DNA from: Rhodopseudomonas palustris
Lineage (GTDB): Bacteria > Pseudomonadota > Alphaproteobacteria > Rhizobiales > Xanthobacteraceae
Assembly (NCBI RefSeq): GCF_034479375.1
Contig: NZ_CP140155.1
Coordinates: 868,001-932,000 of the forward strand
DNA length: 64,000 nt
Direction: 5' to 3'
Position numbers and translations under genes: made by a program
Shown: piece after piece, positions 53,188 to 63,810 of the stretch
How the letters are laid out: every line of letters starts with the position of its first letter
Numbering within the stretch: the stretch's first letter is position 1
The notes under the pieces: generated by a model
The model's database searches: none
The model's input: only the letters and a program-made list of their open reading frames with translations
What the model was told of the DNA's origin: nothing

Positions 53188-53733
53188 TCAGTTGGTGCGC
53201 ACGCCGGAATCGTCCAGGTTGCTGGCGGCGCCGGGCGGCTCGCTGCCGAGGACGTAGTCGGCCGGAATCTGGTCGAGCATTACGACCTGTCCTCCGTTGG
53301 TGGCGGCGAACCCTTCCGCCGCCGTGCGCTCGCCGAACGGCACCGCTTCGGCCGCACCCATGCCGCCCTGCTTGCGGCTGCCGATCACGAAGAACGCCTT
53401 GCGGGCGTCGATCCAGTTGGCATCGCCGGGGCTTTCCCAACTCGGCGCGCGTGCCATGTCGGAGACGTAGATCGCGCGGATGTCGCGCGGCTGGTCCGGC
53501 ATCAGCGTGAAGGCGACGGTGTCGCGCACCGAGGAGAACCAGAACGGATCGATCCGGCTCGCGGTGATGATCTGGCCCTTGGGCCCGGGATGCTCCATCA
53601 GATTCATGCCGCAGAACACGCCCATCGCCTCGGCATTCAGCGCGACCGGCAGCGGCGCCGGGGCGCCTGCTTTCGGCTCGCATCCGGTGAGTAGAACGAG
53701 GGCGACCAGCGCCGCCGATACACGCAGTCTCAT
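53188..53733 (-). CDS. nosL: Copper chaperone lipoprotein NosL
   Basis: 181 residues. The lipobox LVLLTGC marks it as an outer-membrane lipoprotein. The copper(I)-binding motif CGMNLMEHPGPKGQI and the late segment DQIPADYVLGSE are typical. NosL passes Cu(I) to apo-NosZ with NosDFY. Its ATG overlaps the nosY stop as ATGA. Confidence 0.93.
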   Translation of the reverse strand: MRLRVSAALVALVLLTGCEPKAGAPAPLPVALNAEAMGVFCGMNLMEHPGPKGQIITASRIDPFWFSSVRDTVAFTLMPDQPRDIRAIYVSDMARAPSWESPGDANWIDARKAFFVIGSRKQGGMGAAEAVPFGERTAAEGFAATNGGQVVMLDQIPADYVLGSEPPGAASNLDDSGVRTN

Positions 53734-54557
53734 AATTCCCTCCGTGCGAACGACAGTATCGACAGTCCCAGCGGCAGTGCGATCCACAGCGACAGCCCGA
53801 GCAGCAGCGCCGCGAGGCCGGGATTGGTGTTCGCGGCGAGGCCGGCCATGCCGGAAAACTGGCTGACGTTGAAGCCGGTCAGGTTGGTCAGGCGATAGAG
53901 GTCGGTCGGATTGAGAAACAGCAGGGCATTCAGCACCGTCCCGGAAATCGTCCGTCCCTGATCCACCACCAGAATGCCGAGAAGCGCCATGTCGAACACC
54001 AGCACCATCAGCAGCCAGACGCCGATCGACAATCCCGCCGCCGTGCCGCGGTCGCGGACTAGGCTGGAGATCAGATAGCCGATCGCCACGAACACGGCGC
54101 CGAGCATGATCGAAGTGCCGAGCATCGCCGCGAAGGCGTACCAGCTCGCGGCCAGCGTCGAGGCGCCCGTCAGCACCAGGGCGACGCCGGCGGCGCCGTA
54201 GCCGATCACGGTGGCGAAAGCGAGGATCAGCACGTGCCCCACGAACTTGCCAAGAATCACCTGGCCGCGGCCGACCGGATAGCTGAGCAGCAGGTTCATC
54301 GTGCCGCGTTCCATCTCGCCGACGACGGCGTCGTGCGAGATCAATAGCGCAATCAGCGGCAACAGGAAGATCGTCAAGCTCGACAGGCTGACGACCACGA
54401 CGTCGAGCGCGCCGACACCGACCTGGCCGGTGGGCGCGCTGCCGAGGAAGGTGAGCGACAGCGCCAGCGCCGCCAGCAGCAACGTGGTCGCCAGCACCCA
54501 GCGATTGCGCAAGCCCTCCTGGATTTCCTTGGCGGCGATGATGGCGATGGTCCTCAT
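53730..54557 (-). CDS. nosY: NosY, ABC permease for NosZ copper-site assembly
   Basis: 275 residues with six membrane segments. It starts MRTIAIIAAKEIQEGLRNRW and has VGEMERGTMNLLLSYPVGRGQ, diagnostic of NosY. It forms the membrane part of the NosDFY complex, which powers copper delivery to the CuZ site. Overlaps nosF and nosL by ATGA on either side. Confidence 0.95.
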   Translation of the reverse strand: MRTIAIIAAKEIQEGLRNRWVLATTLLLAALALSLTFLGSAPTGQVGVGALDVVVVSLSSLTIFLLPLIALLISHDAVVGEMERGTMNLLLSYPVGRGQVILGKFVGHVLILAFATVIGYGAAGVALVLTGASTLAASWYAFAAMLGTSIMLGAVFVAIGYLISSLVRDRGTAAGLSIGVWLLMVLVFDMALLGILVVDQGRTISGTVLNALLFLNPTDLYRLTNLTGFNVSQFSGMAGLAANTNPGLAALLLGLSLWIALPLGLSILSFARREL

Positions 54558-55459
54558 GCCGCGCGCTCCTGATCCTTCAGGAAATGCGCGTAGAGCTCGT
54601 CCAGCGTCGGCGATGCGATCTCGACATTGCGCACGTTCGGATCGGCGGCGGCCGCGCGCAGCAGCGCCATCTTCTGTGCGTCGTCCTGCACCAGCATGAC
54701 ATGGCCGCGTGACGCCGCACAGCGCGGGCCGCTCATCCAGGCCGGCGTCGCCGCCTCCGGCGCGAGATCGATCGCGATGCGGATCGGCAGTCGGGAGATG
54801 GTGCGGAGTTCGGTCATGGTGCCCTGAGCGACGAGCTGACCGCGGTTCATGATCAGCACGTGCTCGGCGCGATCCTCGAGTTCGTTCAGCGCGTGCGAGG
54901 AGATCAGCACGGTGGCGCCGTCGTCGCGCAATTCGTCGAGGATCTCGTAGAAAGTCTGGCGCAGCGCCGGGTCGAGCCCGGTGGTCGGTTCGTCGAGCAG
55001 CAGCACGCGGGGGCGGCCGAGCAGGGCCTGCGCCAGGCCGAGGCGCTGCCGCATCCCCTTGGAGTAGGTGCCGACCTTGCGATCGGCGGCGGCCGCGAGC
55101 CCGACCCGCTCGAGCAACGGCCATGCCGTCGCGGGCTTGATGCTCTTCAGCCTGGCGTAGAATGCCAGCGTCTCGCGCCCGGTCAGCGCGGCGTTGAAGG
55201 CGACGTTCTCGGGCAGATAGCCCAGCAGCCGTCGGCCTGCGAATTCGCCGGCGGCGGGATCTTCGCCGAGCACGCGGATGTCGCCGCGATCGGGACGGAT
55301 CAGCCCGAGCATCAGCTTGATCAGTGTGGTCTTGCCGGCGCCGTTGTGGCCGACCAGCGCGCTGAGCCGGCCCGACGCGAGTTCGAACGAGACGCCGCGC
55401 AGCGCGCGCACCGCGCGATAGCTCTTCTCGACGTCGCTGATTGAGACGGTCGCTGTCAT
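54554..55459 (-). CDS. nosF: NosF, ABC ATPase for NosZ copper-site assembly
   Basis: 301 residues. Walker A GHNGAGKTT, signature YSKGMRQRLGLA, Walker B VLLLDEPTTGLDPA, and a C-terminal extension typical of NosF. It hydrolyses ATP to drive the NosDFY complex. ATGA overlaps with nosD upstream and nosY downstream. Confidence 0.95.
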   Translation of the reverse strand: MTATVSISDVEKSYRAVRALRGVSFELASGRLSALVGHNGAGKTTLIKLMLGLIRPDRGDIRVLGEDPAAGEFAGRRLLGYLPENVAFNAALTGRETLAFYARLKSIKPATAWPLLERVGLAAAADRKVGTYSKGMRQRLGLAQALLGRPRVLLLDEPTTGLDPALRQTFYEILDELRDDGATVLISSHALNELEDRAEHVLIMNRGQLVAQGTMTELRTISRLPIRIAIDLAPEAATPAWMSGPRCAASRGHVMLVQDDAQKMALLRAAAADPNVRNVEIASPTLDELYAHFLKDQERAA

Positions 55460-56814
55460 GGTGAGCTCCTCGACGCCGAGGGTTTCGGCGGCGGCGCGAT
55501 CAGGGGGCGGCTGTCGACCACGCCGCCGGGATACAGCGCCGGGAACTGGCTCTGGGCCCAACGTAGCACCTGCACAGCCGGGCTGTTGATCAGCACCTTG
55601 GCGGAGGGCGCGGTCCACAACACGCGGTCGACAAGATCGTTCGGCCGATAGGCGGTGTCGGCGATCCCGTCGCCGTCGAGATCGAACGCCGGGTTATCGC
55701 TCCAGTAGTTGCCGCGACCGCCCTTCGACCAATCGAGATCGCGGGTCCCGACATATTTTACCTGGGTGCGGTTGCCGACGAAGGCGTTGCCGGTGATCTC
55801 GTTGCCTTCGGAGCCCGCGGTGAAATGCACGCCGATGCCGCAGCGCTCGAACCAGTTGTCGCGGAACTTGTTGTGGTTCGCGTTGTAGATGAACACGCAT
55901 TTGCCGGGGCCTTCGTCGCTCGGCTGCGCTGCGCGCGGCTCCGGCAGCATGCCCTTCTCGTCGTCGGCGGCATCCTCGCGGTCCGCCAGATCGCGGCGTG
56001 GACCGCCGGTGACGCGGTTGCCCTCGATCGCGGCATAATTGGCGTAGTTGAACAGAAAGCCGTGATCGCGGTCGCGCTCCGACACGTTGCCGCGGATGAT
56101 CAGCCGATTGGAGAACATGATGGCGTAGCCGACGTGATTGCCGATCGAGACGTTGCCGGAGATCTCGCTGTCGTTGGTGTACATGTAGTGCACCGCGAAC
56201 CGGACGTTCTCGAAGCGATTGTCGATGAAACGGTCCTTGCGGCTGGTGATGCTGAAGATGCCGTCCCGGCCGTAGCGAAAAATGTTCTCGGCGATGACGA
56301 CGTCGGGCGCATTCCACACCGAGACGCCGTTGCCGGCCTCGTTGAGCCGGACATTGCGCAGACCTTCGACCACGTTGCGCTGGACCCGCGATCCGGACGC
56401 GCCGTGGACGTAGATACCGAACAGGTTGCCTTCGAGCCGGTTGTTCTCGACCAGCGCGCGGGCCGCGTCCTTGGTGAGGAAAATTCCCGAGTCCATCGTC
56501 TGCAGGTCGCGGCCTGAGCCCTTGATGGTGAGGCCGCGGATGGTGACGTCCGGAACCGTGACCGTGATGACGCTGCCGCTGCCGTTGCCGACGAGGTTCG
56601 CCCCGGGCTTGCCGCCGATCACGACGCGTCGATCGATCCGGATCGGGCCGCGATGATCGCCCGGTGCGAGTTCGAGGACGTCGCCCTGCTGCGCACGCTC
56701 CAGCGCCGCCTGCAGCGACTGCGTCGGCGCGATGCCGATCGTCTCCGCCAGAGCGGGGCCGCAGGCTCCGGCGGCGAACAACGCCGCCGGAAACAGACGC
56801 AGCAGGAAAGACAC
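55456..56814 (-). CDS. nosD: NosD, periplasmic copper-delivery protein
   Basis: 452 residues. Starts at GTG, with GAGGAG seven bases upstream; no nearby ATG gives a proper signal peptide, whereas here FLLRLFPAALFAAGACGPALAE follows at once. The body is a right-handed parallel beta-helix (repeated SGNVSIGNHVGYAIM-like rungs), ending near AFDLDGDGIADTAYRP. NosD receives copper from NosL and passes it to NosZ. It begins 11 bases after the nosZ stop. Confidence 0.94.
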   Translation of the reverse strand: MSFLLRLFPAALFAAGACGPALAETIGIAPTQSLQAALERAQQGDVLELAPGDHRGPIRIDRRVVIGGKPGANLVGNGSGSVITVTVPDVTIRGLTIKGSGRDLQTMDSGIFLTKDAARALVENNRLEGNLFGIYVHGASGSRVQRNVVEGLRNVRLNEAGNGVSVWNAPDVVIAENIFRYGRDGIFSITSRKDRFIDNRFENVRFAVHYMYTNDSEISGNVSIGNHVGYAIMFSNRLIIRGNVSERDRDHGFLFNYANYAAIEGNRVTGGPRRDLADREDAADDEKGMLPEPRAAQPSDEGPGKCVFIYNANHNKFRDNWFERCGIGVHFTAGSEGNEITGNAFVGNRTQVKYVGTRDLDWSKGGRGNYWSDNPAFDLDGDGIADTAYRPNDLVDRVLWTAPSAKVLINSPAVQVLRWAQSQFPALYPGGVVDSRPLIAPPPKPSASRSSP

Positions 56815-56825
56815 CTTCGTACTCC

Positions 56826-58772
56826 TCAGGCCGTCTTCGGCTCGACGAACATCCGGCCCTTCATCTCCATGTGCATGGCGTGGCAGAACCAGGAGCAGTA
56901 GTACCAATACACCCCGGCCTTGTCGGCCGAGAACGACACCGAGGCCGTGGCCTGCGGCGCTACCTCCATGTTGATGCCGTAGTTGATGATCGAGAAGCCG
57001 TGGGTGAGATCCTCGACGGAATCGATGTTGGTGACGTAGACGGTGACCTGATCGCCTTGCTTGACCTGGAAGTGCTCGAGCCCGAACGACGGCGCCTGCG
57101 AGGTCATGTAGACCCGCACGATGTTGCCGTCGCGGATCACCTTGGACTCCTCTTCCAGCTTGATGCCGTCGGCCTTGGCCTGCTTGATCGCGTCGGAGAA
57201 CATCGGATCGGCGCGGTCCCAGATCGAGATCGGGTTGATCTTGGAACGATGCACGATGGTGGCGTCATGCGGCTCGGCGAAGCTCGGGCCGTCGTGCACC
57301 AGCTTCATCTTGTCGCCGGAGATGTCGATGAGCTGGTCGTTCTCCGGCTTCAGCGGCCCGACATTGAGGAATCGGTCCTTCGAGAACTTGTTCAGCGAGA
57401 TCAGCCATTTCCCGTCGGCTTCCTTGGTCTGTCCCATCGACGTGTGGTTGTGGCCCGGCTGATAGTGGACGTCGAGCTTCTGCAGGATCGGATCGACCTT
57501 TTCGCCCTTGAAGGCGCGCTTCGCCAGATCGATGTTCCATTTGCAGACCTGGCTGTCGATGAACAGCGTGGTGTAGGCGTTGCCCCTGCCGTCATAGGCG
57601 GTGTGCAACGGGCCGAGGCCGAGCTCCGGCTCGGCGACCACGACCTCGCGCGGCTTGATCTTGTCGTCGAACAACTGATCGAACAGCCGTACGTCCATCA
57701 CCGTCGCGGTCGGCGACAGTTTGCCGTTGGCGACGATGTGAATGCCGTCCGGAGCGGTGTTCATGCCGTGCGGGCTGTTGGAGATCGGGACATAGCGGGT
57801 GTAGGGCGAGCCTTTGCGGCCGTCGAGCACCGGAACGCCGCCCATCTCCTTGAAGTCGCCCTTCTTCACGCCCTCTTCGATCCGCTTGAGATTGAAGATG
57901 ACGACCCAATCCTGCTCGCTGGCGGTCATTTCCGCGGCGTTGACGCCTTCCTCCGAATTGTAGCAGGTCGCGAACGCGTATTTGCCCTGATAGTCGGCGT
58001 CGACATTGTCGAGATTGCCGTCGACCATCACCTGCCAGGCCACCTTCATGGTGTCGCCGTCGACCGCGGTGAAGATCGCGTGATATTCTTTCGGCTTGTC
58101 GAGGATCTTGCCGTCGTTGACCAGCGGCACACGGTCCTCGCCGTTGCAGAACACGTAGCCGGTGCGTGGATATTTCTGCACGCGCAGGCCGTGCACGGTG
58201 TGCTGGTTCGGCAACTGGATGATCTTGTCGCACTTCATCACGTCGAGCCGGACGCGGGCGACGCGGGTGTTGGCCTTGTCGTTCATGAAGGCGTAGCGGC
58301 CGTCATAGGTGCCGTCGGTGAACGACAGATGCGGGTGGTGCAAATCGCCGTTCACATAGGTGCCGCCGCGGGTCTTGAGGAATTCGCGGGTCTCGGGCAG
58401 CAGGCCTTCAGTCAGAACCTTGAGGCTTTCGTTGGTTTGGCCCCAGCCGGTGGCGCTGCAGCGGTTGAACACCGGGACGCGCATCAATTCGCGCATCGAC
58501 GGCAGGCCGACGATGCGCAGTTCGCCGGTCTGGCCGCTGGAGAAGAACACGTAGTATTCGTCGAGTTCGCCGGGAGCGATTTCGACTTTCTGGATCGCCG
58601 GGCGTGCGGGAAGCGTCGGCGCCGCCTTGGTCTGGGCGTCGGCGGTCCCGATCAGCCGATTGCCATCGGTGCTGAACGCCATGCCGCCGGCGAGGCCGAC
58701 GCCGGCCGCTGCGGCCGTGCTTCCGAGCAAGGTGCGTCGGCTGACGCCGCGGTCCTTGGTAGTGTCGGTCAT
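56826..58772 (-). CDS. nosZ: Nitrous-oxide reductase (clade I)
   Basis: 648 residues. NosZ reduces N2O to N2 in the periplasm. The N-terminal Tat signal ([14 protein letters not shown]) marks the clade I type. The CuZ histidines begin in DLHHPHLSF and continue through [13 protein letters not shown] and EPHDATI; the C-terminal cupredoxin domain has the CuA ligands in [12 protein letters not shown]. Length and all visible copper ligands look complete. It follows nosR by 17 bases. A 753-residue antisense open frame over it is a shadow. Confidence 0.98.
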   Translation of the reverse strand: MTDTTKDRGVSRRTLLGSTAAAAGVGLAGGMAFSTDGNRLIGTADAQTKAAPTLPARPAIQKVEIAPGELDEYYVFFSSGQTGELRIVGLPSMRELMRVPVFNRCSATGWGQTNESLKVLTEGLLPETREFLKTRGGTYVNGDLHHPHLSFTDGTYDGRYAFMNDKANTRVARVRLDVMKCDKIIQLPNQHTVHGLRVQKYPRTGYVFCNGEDRVPLVNDGKILDKPKEYHAIFTAVDGDTMKVAWQVMVDGNLDNVDADYQGKYAFATCYNSEEGVNAAEMTASEQDWVVIFNLKRIEEGVKKGDFKEMGGVPVLDGRKGSPYTRYVPISNSPHGMNTAPDGIHIVANGKLSPTATVMDVRLFDQLFDDKIKPREVVVAEPELGLGPLHTAYDGRGNAYTTLFIDSQVCKWNIDLAKRAFKGEKVDPILQKLDVHYQPGHNHTSMGQTKEADGKWLISLNKFSKDRFLNVGPLKPENDQLIDISGDKMKLVHDGPSFAEPHDATIVHRSKINPISIWDRADPMFSDAIKQAKADGIKLEEESKVIRDGNIVRVYMTSQAPSFGLEHFQVKQGDQVTVYVTNIDSVEDLTHGFSIINYGINMEVAPQATASVSFSADKAGVYWYYCSWFCHAMHMEMKGRMFVEPKTA

Positions 58773-58789
58773 CGTTTGCTCCTTGGCTT

Positions 58790-61066
58790 TCAGGGTGAGG
58801 GTGGGGAGGTCGTCAGGCCGGCGATCGGCCGGCCGCCGGCGGTGATCAGCGTGTCGGGGCCTTTGCCGCTGCGCATCGCGGGCGAAGCCAGCGCGGCGCG
58901 CTTCTCGCGCTTCAGCCGCACCTGAATTTGGTGCGGGCAGCGGTGGTCGTCGAAGTACAATTCCTGGCAGTGCATGCAGTAGATGCACTCGTTGACGTTG
59001 ATGTGCCCTTCCGGATGGATCGCCTGCACCGGGCATTCGTTGGCGCAGCGCTGGCAGGGCGAGCCGCATTCGGGCCAGCGCCGCAGCCATTCGAACATCC
59101 GGATCCGGCCGGGGATCGCCAAGGCGGCGCCGAGCGGACACAGGTAGCGGCAGAAGAAGCGTTCGACGAACAGGCCGACGGCCAGCAGGGTCAGCGCGTA
59201 CACCACGTAGGGCCATTCGCGCGCGAATTTGAGCACGATCGAGGTCTTGAACGGCTCGATTTCGGCGAGGTGCTCGGCGAGGGCGGTGGAGTACAGCGAC
59301 ATCCCGAACAGCACGAGGAAGATGATGTATTTGAGCGGCCACAGCCGTTCGTGCAGTCCCCACGGCAGCCGATATTGCGGTACCTTGAACGCCTGGGCGA
59401 TGTTGTTGAGCAATTCCTGCAGCGCGCCGAACGGGCACAGCCAGCCGCAGAACGGCCCGCGCCCCCAGAACAGCAGGCCTGCGGCGGTGGACGCCCACAG
59501 CAGGAAGATCAGCGGCGCCGACAGGAAGTACTCCCAACTGAAGCCGGAGATCAGCGAGTTGGCGAAAGTCAGCACGTTGACGACGGATAGCTGGGCGTTG
59601 GCGTACCAGCCGAGCCAGACCAGGATGAAGGTCAGATAGCCGCGACGCACCCAGGTGTAGAGCCTGGGTCGCCGCACCAGCGCGTTCTGGAAGAAGAAGA
59701 TCACGACCAGCGTGCCGAGCGCGGCGATTGTGATGCCGATCTTGACGAGGTCGCCCTGCCAGATCCGCATCCACAGCGGCTGTTCGCCGTCGGCGACGGC
59801 GCTGGGTGATATCGCCGGGACGGTGGACGAGGCCGGCGTCCCGGCCGCCGCGACATCGCTGACCGTCGCGGCCCGCTGCTCCCGTTTGGTGAGCACCTCC
59901 GGCAGCGTGTAGCCGAGATCGAACGTCAGGATCGCCTTGTCGCGCACGCTGATGACGCGTTGCACCAGTAGTTGCAGCGTCCACGGTGCGGTGGGGTCGA
60001 AGCTGAAATCGGTCGGCACCACGAACAGCGCGATTTCGGGAAAGTCCGGGGCGCCGTCTGCGGCAAGACTCCCCAGCCGGGTGTGATGGCGGTCGCGAAA
60101 CCGCATGCTGTTACCGTCCTGAATCAGCTCGATGCGGTCGAAGATGCCGCCGCGCACGTAGCCGGAACCCTTGAACGAGTATTTGCCGGCGCCGGCGACC
60201 ACCAGCGCCTGCTGCCCCGGCTTCAGCCGGGCGGCCAGGCGGTTGTAGCCGTCGTCGCCGAGCAGGCTGCGGCCGATCGTCGGCACCGCGACGTCGGAGG
60301 CGTAGAGATCGACGAACGGTTCGTCGGGATTGCCGTCCTCGGGGTGCTCTGCAGCCGCGCTGTTGCCGGATTTTTCGAAGGCCCGGTTGACCTCGCCGAC
60401 GGTGACCAGCAGCCGTCGCACGGCGCCGTCTGCGAGCAGTCCCTGCCAGTCGCGGATTTCGCTCTTGTCGAGGTCGATGGTTCTGATGACCGGCGGCACG
60501 GTCGCGGCTGCGACGACGCCGCCACCGCCGATGCGGCCGCTGCGGATCAGCTTGGTGGCGGAGCGGACGATGCTGTCGCCCATCACCAGCACGGTGACAG
60601 TTGCGCCGCTGACGATATCGACCTGCGGGGCGGGCGCCGTGCCGCGCGCCACGCTCGCCATGTCGGCGCCGATCAGCTTGTTGACGACATCGAGGATGCG
60701 CTGCACCGGAATCCCGACCAGCACGATCGGCTCCTTGTGCTCGACCAGCTTGATCCCCTTGATGACGCCGGTTGGATCGATGCCGACCAGCACCTGGATC
60801 GGCTTCCCGGAATATCCGGTTGCATTGGCGAAATCCGAGGTGAGATAGGCGAAACCGAGCAGCCGGTCTTGCTGATACACCGGCGCGATGGCCGGCTCGC
60901 CCTGCATTGGACCGAATCTGTCGGCGCCCGGCAGCAGCTCGCCCGGCTGAGCCTTGCCGATGAAATCGCCGAGGGCTGCTGCGTGCACACCGCTGCCGCC
61001 GCACACGATCAGCAACGTCGCGAGCACCACGGATACGAAAGCGGATATGGCTTGTAATCCCCGCAA
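58790..61066 (-). CDS. nosR: NosR, membrane flavo-iron-sulfur protein for N2O reduction
   Basis: About 758 residues. A signal/membrane segment is followed by a periplasmic FMN domain with the flavinylation motif SGATVT, then membrane segments, the cysteine motifs [11 protein letters not shown] and [11 protein letters not shown], and a C-terminal ferredoxin domain ([24 protein letters not shown]). It transfers electrons from quinol toward NosZ and is needed for nosZ expression. No ATG is well placed; TTG at 61066 gives a normal N-terminus. Start uncertain. Confidence 0.92.
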   Translation of the reverse strand: MRGLQAISAFVSVVLATLLIVCGGSGVHAAALGDFIGKAQPGELLPGADRFGPMQGEPAIAPVYQQDRLLGFAYLTSDFANATGYSGKPIQVLVGIDPTGVIKGIKLVEHKEPIVLVGIPVQRILDVVNKLIGADMASVARGTAPAPQVDIVSGATVTVLVMGDSIVRSATKLIRSGRIGGGGVVAAATVPPVIRTIDLDKSEIRDWQGLLADGAVRRLLVTVGEVNRAFEKSGNSAAAEHPEDGNPDEPFVDLYASDVAVPTIGRSLLGDDGYNRLAARLKPGQQALVVAGAGKYSFKGSGYVRGGIFDRIELIQDGNSMRFRDRHHTRLGSLAADGAPDFPEIALFVVPTDFSFDPTAPWTLQLLVQRVISVRDKAILTFDLGYTLPEVLTKREQRAATVSDVAAAGTPASSTVPAISPSAVADGEQPLWMRIWQGDLVKIGITIAALGTLVVIFFFQNALVRRPRLYTWVRRGYLTFILVWLGWYANAQLSVVNVLTFANSLISGFSWEYFLSAPLIFLLWASTAAGLLFWGRGPFCGWLCPFGALQELLNNIAQAFKVPQYRLPWGLHERLWPLKYIIFLVLFGMSLYSTALAEHLAEIEPFKTSIVLKFAREWPYVVYALTLLAVGLFVERFFCRYLCPLGAALAIPGRIRMFEWLRRWPECGSPCQRCANECPVQAIHPEGHINVNECIYCMHCQELYFDDHRCPHQIQVRLKREKRAALASPAMRSGKGPDTLITAGGRPIAGLTTSPPSP

Positions 61067-61225
61067 GATGATTCCATCGTTTTCGATCGGTGGAGTGCGG
61101 GAAATTGCGCGATGCCTGTCCGGTGTCGAGACACACAGTTCCCGTGACTCACCGACGGCATTGTCGAGCGTGCTGAAGTGATGTTCTCCGCAGCAGCTCA
61201 AGTCAACCTCCGTAGGAGCCCTCAT

Positions 61226-62116
61226 ATGGCCAGAGCGTCGCTTCTCACCGCGGTTCCACCAGCGGCGATCACCGAGCTGTTCGCGCTCTATGCGGTCGCA
61301 CTCGATCTCGCCCAGCGCGCTCATCGGCACTACGGCGCGCTCGCCGCTCGGGTCGACGAGAACTTCCGTCCGGTCCGCTGCGTGTTCGAGGTGTTGACGG
61401 CGCGCGAACGCGAGCGCGTCCGATCGCTGACTGCGGTTTGCGAGCAAACCTGCGACCGCGTGCCGTCGCCGCGCGATCGACCGTGGGTGGCGCCGGACCT
61501 CGTGCCGGAATACGAGCTCTCCGACATCGAACAGTCCAGCCTGTCCACGCCCTACACGGCCTGGGCGATTGCGGTACAGCACCGGCAGCGCGCCTTCGTG
61601 TTCTGGACCTACGTGATCGCGCTGGCGACGGACGGCGAGGTCCGATCCGCGGCCGAAGGATTTGCGCGGGAAGCGCTGGCCGACGGCAATCTGCTGCGGC
61701 GCGAGCGGCGATTGGCCTGGCGGGCGGCCCGCGACGGGCGTGCGCCGGACAGCGAATCCTTCTCCGAGCCCGCCTCGGCTGCGTTGCTCGAGAGTCTGTT
61801 GCTCAAGGACATCGTGGCATGGGCGCAGCATTTGACGGACCGGGAGCGCGAGTTCCTGGCGACGCTTGCGCCATCGCCGCTGCCGCCATCCGGCGAGCCG
61901 CACGAGGCGGTCGTGGAGGCGGGGCCTGTCGATCAGATCAGCAGCCGTGCGTTGCATCGGGCGGAACAATTGTCGGACCTTTATCTCGAGGACGCCGATC
62001 GCGCGGTCGATCAGGCGAGCCTCGAATTGGCGCAGAAGCTCGCGGCGCAATCGATTGTGCGTTTGGCCGGCCTGCGCCGGGTCGCCGCCGCTTCCGCCGC
62101 AGTCGACCGGCGCTGA
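61226..62116 (+). CDS. Ferritin-like/rubrerythrin-like protein with degenerate metal ligands
   Basis: 296 residues, divergent from nosR, with AGGAG seven bases before the ATG. The repeated helical pattern (RHYGALAARV ... CVFEVLTARERERV; IAVQHRQRAFVFWTYVIALA ... EGFAREALADGNLLRRERR) resembles rubrerythrin-fold proteins, but the expected ligand positions are mostly lost (for example, ExxH reads EALADGN). It may be a non-metal member of the fold. Function unknown; the divergent position could mean shared control with nos. Confidence 0.45.
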   Translation: MARASLLTAVPPAAITELFALYAVALDLAQRAHRHYGALAARVDENFRPVRCVFEVLTARERERVRSLTAVCEQTCDRVPSPRDRPWVAPDLVPEYELSDIEQSSLSTPYTAWAIAVQHRQRAFVFWTYVIALATDGEVRSAAEGFAREALADGNLLRRERRLAWRAARDGRAPDSESFSEPASAALLESLLLKDIVAWAQHLTDREREFLATLAPSPLPPSGEPHEAVVEAGPVDQISSRALHRAEQLSDLYLEDADRAVDQASLELAQKLAAQSIVRLAGLRRVAAASAAVDRR

Positions 62117-63032
62117 TCGTGCGCTGTCAGTTCGCGCGGCGACGGCCTCGACGATCACGCTGAAGCCAGCAGAGTTCCATCGTGATCTCCGACCGGTGGT
62201 ACGTTGTTGGACGCCGACAGCTATAGTAGCTGGCGAAATGGCGAGGTTGTGCCAGCGCAAACTCGCGGCAGACTTCAGGCAGGCCGTCCGTCTTCGCGGA
62301 CGTATCGAGGCTGTTCTCGCGGCCGTTCACCTCTATCCAAAGCGTAGCGAATTCCGCCGGAGTGACGCGCAGTGCGTTGCGGTCGGTGCCGAGCAGGATG
62401 ACGGAGCCGCCGCCGCTGGTCACGGTCTTGGGCGCAGCGGTCGTGATCAGCGCGCCGGCTCGTCCGGCCTATGCGGCCGACCTGCGCCCCGGCGCCTCGA
62501 TCGCGCTGCTCGCCGGCGCCGGCAGCAGCGGCACCAACTACGCAGCGGTGGCGGCGCTCTATCTCGATCCCGCTAACCGCGCGGTCGCCGGAACGCCGCT
62601 GACGACCAGCCGGGCAAGGTCGCCAAGACCTACGAGGTGGAGCTGAGAGAGTTGCTGGCCCAGCGTTGCGGCTACGCTGCCCAAGACGAGCCGATGCGCG
62701 CGCTTACTGCGGCGTTCTCAATCTCCGCACCATTCTGACACGCGGCAATATCGGGGAGCCGCCGCCGCCCGAAATACTGCAGCCGCTGAATCTCCGGTTG
62801 TCGCTCAACCTCAAAAGGTAGGCGGAGAGCCCGCGGATCGGCGAGCTCTCGCGTGGCTGCTGGGGCCGACGGAATGGTCGTGGCGAGGTCTGACGGATGG
62901 CTCCCTCCGATCGTTATCGAATCGTCATCCCGTTGACATAGGAAGCGGCGATGTAGCCGGTTGGCAGTGGCCGGGTGGATCGCCGAGGCGCCGACTGCCG
63001 TTCCAGCCCCGATTGATGAGATTGTTGCCGTG
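62117..63032. other. Mostly non-coding region with decayed coding sequence
   Basis: 916 bp with no intact gene I can support. Its middle third holds the frameshifted candidate pseudogene listed separately; open frames on the other strand (for example 62127-62423) look unsupported. The right end must hold the promoter of the STN-domain gene. Confidence 0.45.
62392..62821 (+). pseudogene. Candidate frameshifted remnant of an exported protein
   Basis: A signal-peptide-like start (VTVLGAAVVISAPARPAYAAD) leads to GASIALLAGAGSSGTNYAAV and AALYLDPANRAVAGTPL. Protein-like sequence then continues only after frame changes: DDQPGKVAKTYEVELRELLA in one frame, and NLRTILTRGNIGEPPPPEIL up to a TAG at 62821 in another. 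Two frameshifts in 430 bp suggest decay. The family was not recognised, so this remains a weak call. Confidence 0.3.
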
Positions 63033-63788
63033 ATGGTGTGGAGCAACGCCAACCTGACGACTGCCGGAGAGGCGAGGGCAAGTCGATGGACCTTGTCACC
63101 GGCCGGCCGCGTGGTGTGCGCGCTGGCGTTGATCCTGAGTGCCGCAATCGCAACCGGAGAGGAAGCTGCAGTCCCGGTGGGACCGATCGCTTTTCGGATT
63201 CGCGCGCAACCGCTGATCGAGGCGCTGCAGGCCTTCAGCCAGCAGAGCGGCGTGCAGGTGATGTTCGAAACCGCAGCCGCTGCAGGTTTCAGGGCCCCTT
63301 CAGTCGAAGGTGACTTTTCGCCGGACGTCGCATTGCGTCTGTTGCTCGCCGAGACCGATCTCAAGGTCCGCTACAGCCGGTCGCGCGCCGTCACACTGGC
63401 GCCGGCGAGCGCGCCCGATCCGGACTTGCCGCCGATGCTGTCGCTGGGGGCAGGGGCGGATATGGCACTCGAGACCCTCCACGTCAGCGGTAAGGACACC
63501 ACGGACCGAAATCAGCTGGGGGAGTATGTCGCCGCGGTTCAGTCGGACATCCAGAAGGCTCTGAAGCGGGTCAATCAGTCCAGGCGCGGTGAGTATCGGA
63601 TCGCGGTGCGGCTGTGGGTCGATCCGGCGTCGCGTGGCATCGACCGCGCAGAACTCGACGGCTCGACCGGCGACCCCGTTCGCGACGCCAGCATCGCCGA
63701 TATGCTGCACATGATGACGCTGAGCCGGCAGCCTCCGCCGAATCTGCCGCGGCCGATCCGGTTCATGATATCGATCAAAGCGCTATAG
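63033..63788 (+). CDS. STN-domain protein with TonB C-terminal-like domain
   Basis: 251 residues. An N-terminal signal or anchor (VVCALALILSAAIATG) precedes an STN domain (FRIRAQPLIEALQAFSQQSGVQVMFE, VEGDFSPDVALRLLLAETDLKVRYSR). The C-terminal ~90 residues match the TonB C-terminal domain (YRIAVRLWVDPASRGIDRAELDGSTGD ... PRPIRFMI). Both domains belong to TonB-dependent transport or signalling; the fusion lacks the usual Pro-rich spacer. An upstream TTG (62961) is an alternative start. Confidence 0.65.
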   Translation: MVWSNANLTTAGEARASRWTLSPAGRVVCALALILSAAIATGEEAAVPVGPIAFRIRAQPLIEALQAFSQQSGVQVMFETAAAAGFRAPSVEGDFSPDVALRLLLAETDLKVRYSRSRAVTLAPASAPDPDLPPMLSLGAGADMALETLHVSGKDTTDRNQLGEYVAAVQSDIQKALKRVNQSRRGEYRIAVRLWVDPASRGIDRAELDGSTGDPVRDASIADMLHMMTLSRQPPPNLPRPIRFMISIKAL

Positions 63789-63810
63789 CCACGAAGGTCG
63801 GCCAAACGTC

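Noticed and set aside
56664..58925. 753-residue open frame antisense to nosZ and nosD
   Set aside because: Rich in His, Asp, Arg and Val with no motif, and fully overlaps nosZ, whose copper ligands are intact.
58773..59984. N-terminal extension of nosZ to 59984
   Set aside because: It lies in another frame of nosR; the Tat signal begins at 58772.
61067..62260. N-terminal extension of nosR to 62260
   Set aside because: It runs antisense through the ferritin-like gene, which has its own AGGAG and coherent protein sequence.
62127..62423. 98-residue minus-strand frame
   Set aside because: No family similarity, no convincing ribosome binding site and overlap with the opposite-strand remnant.
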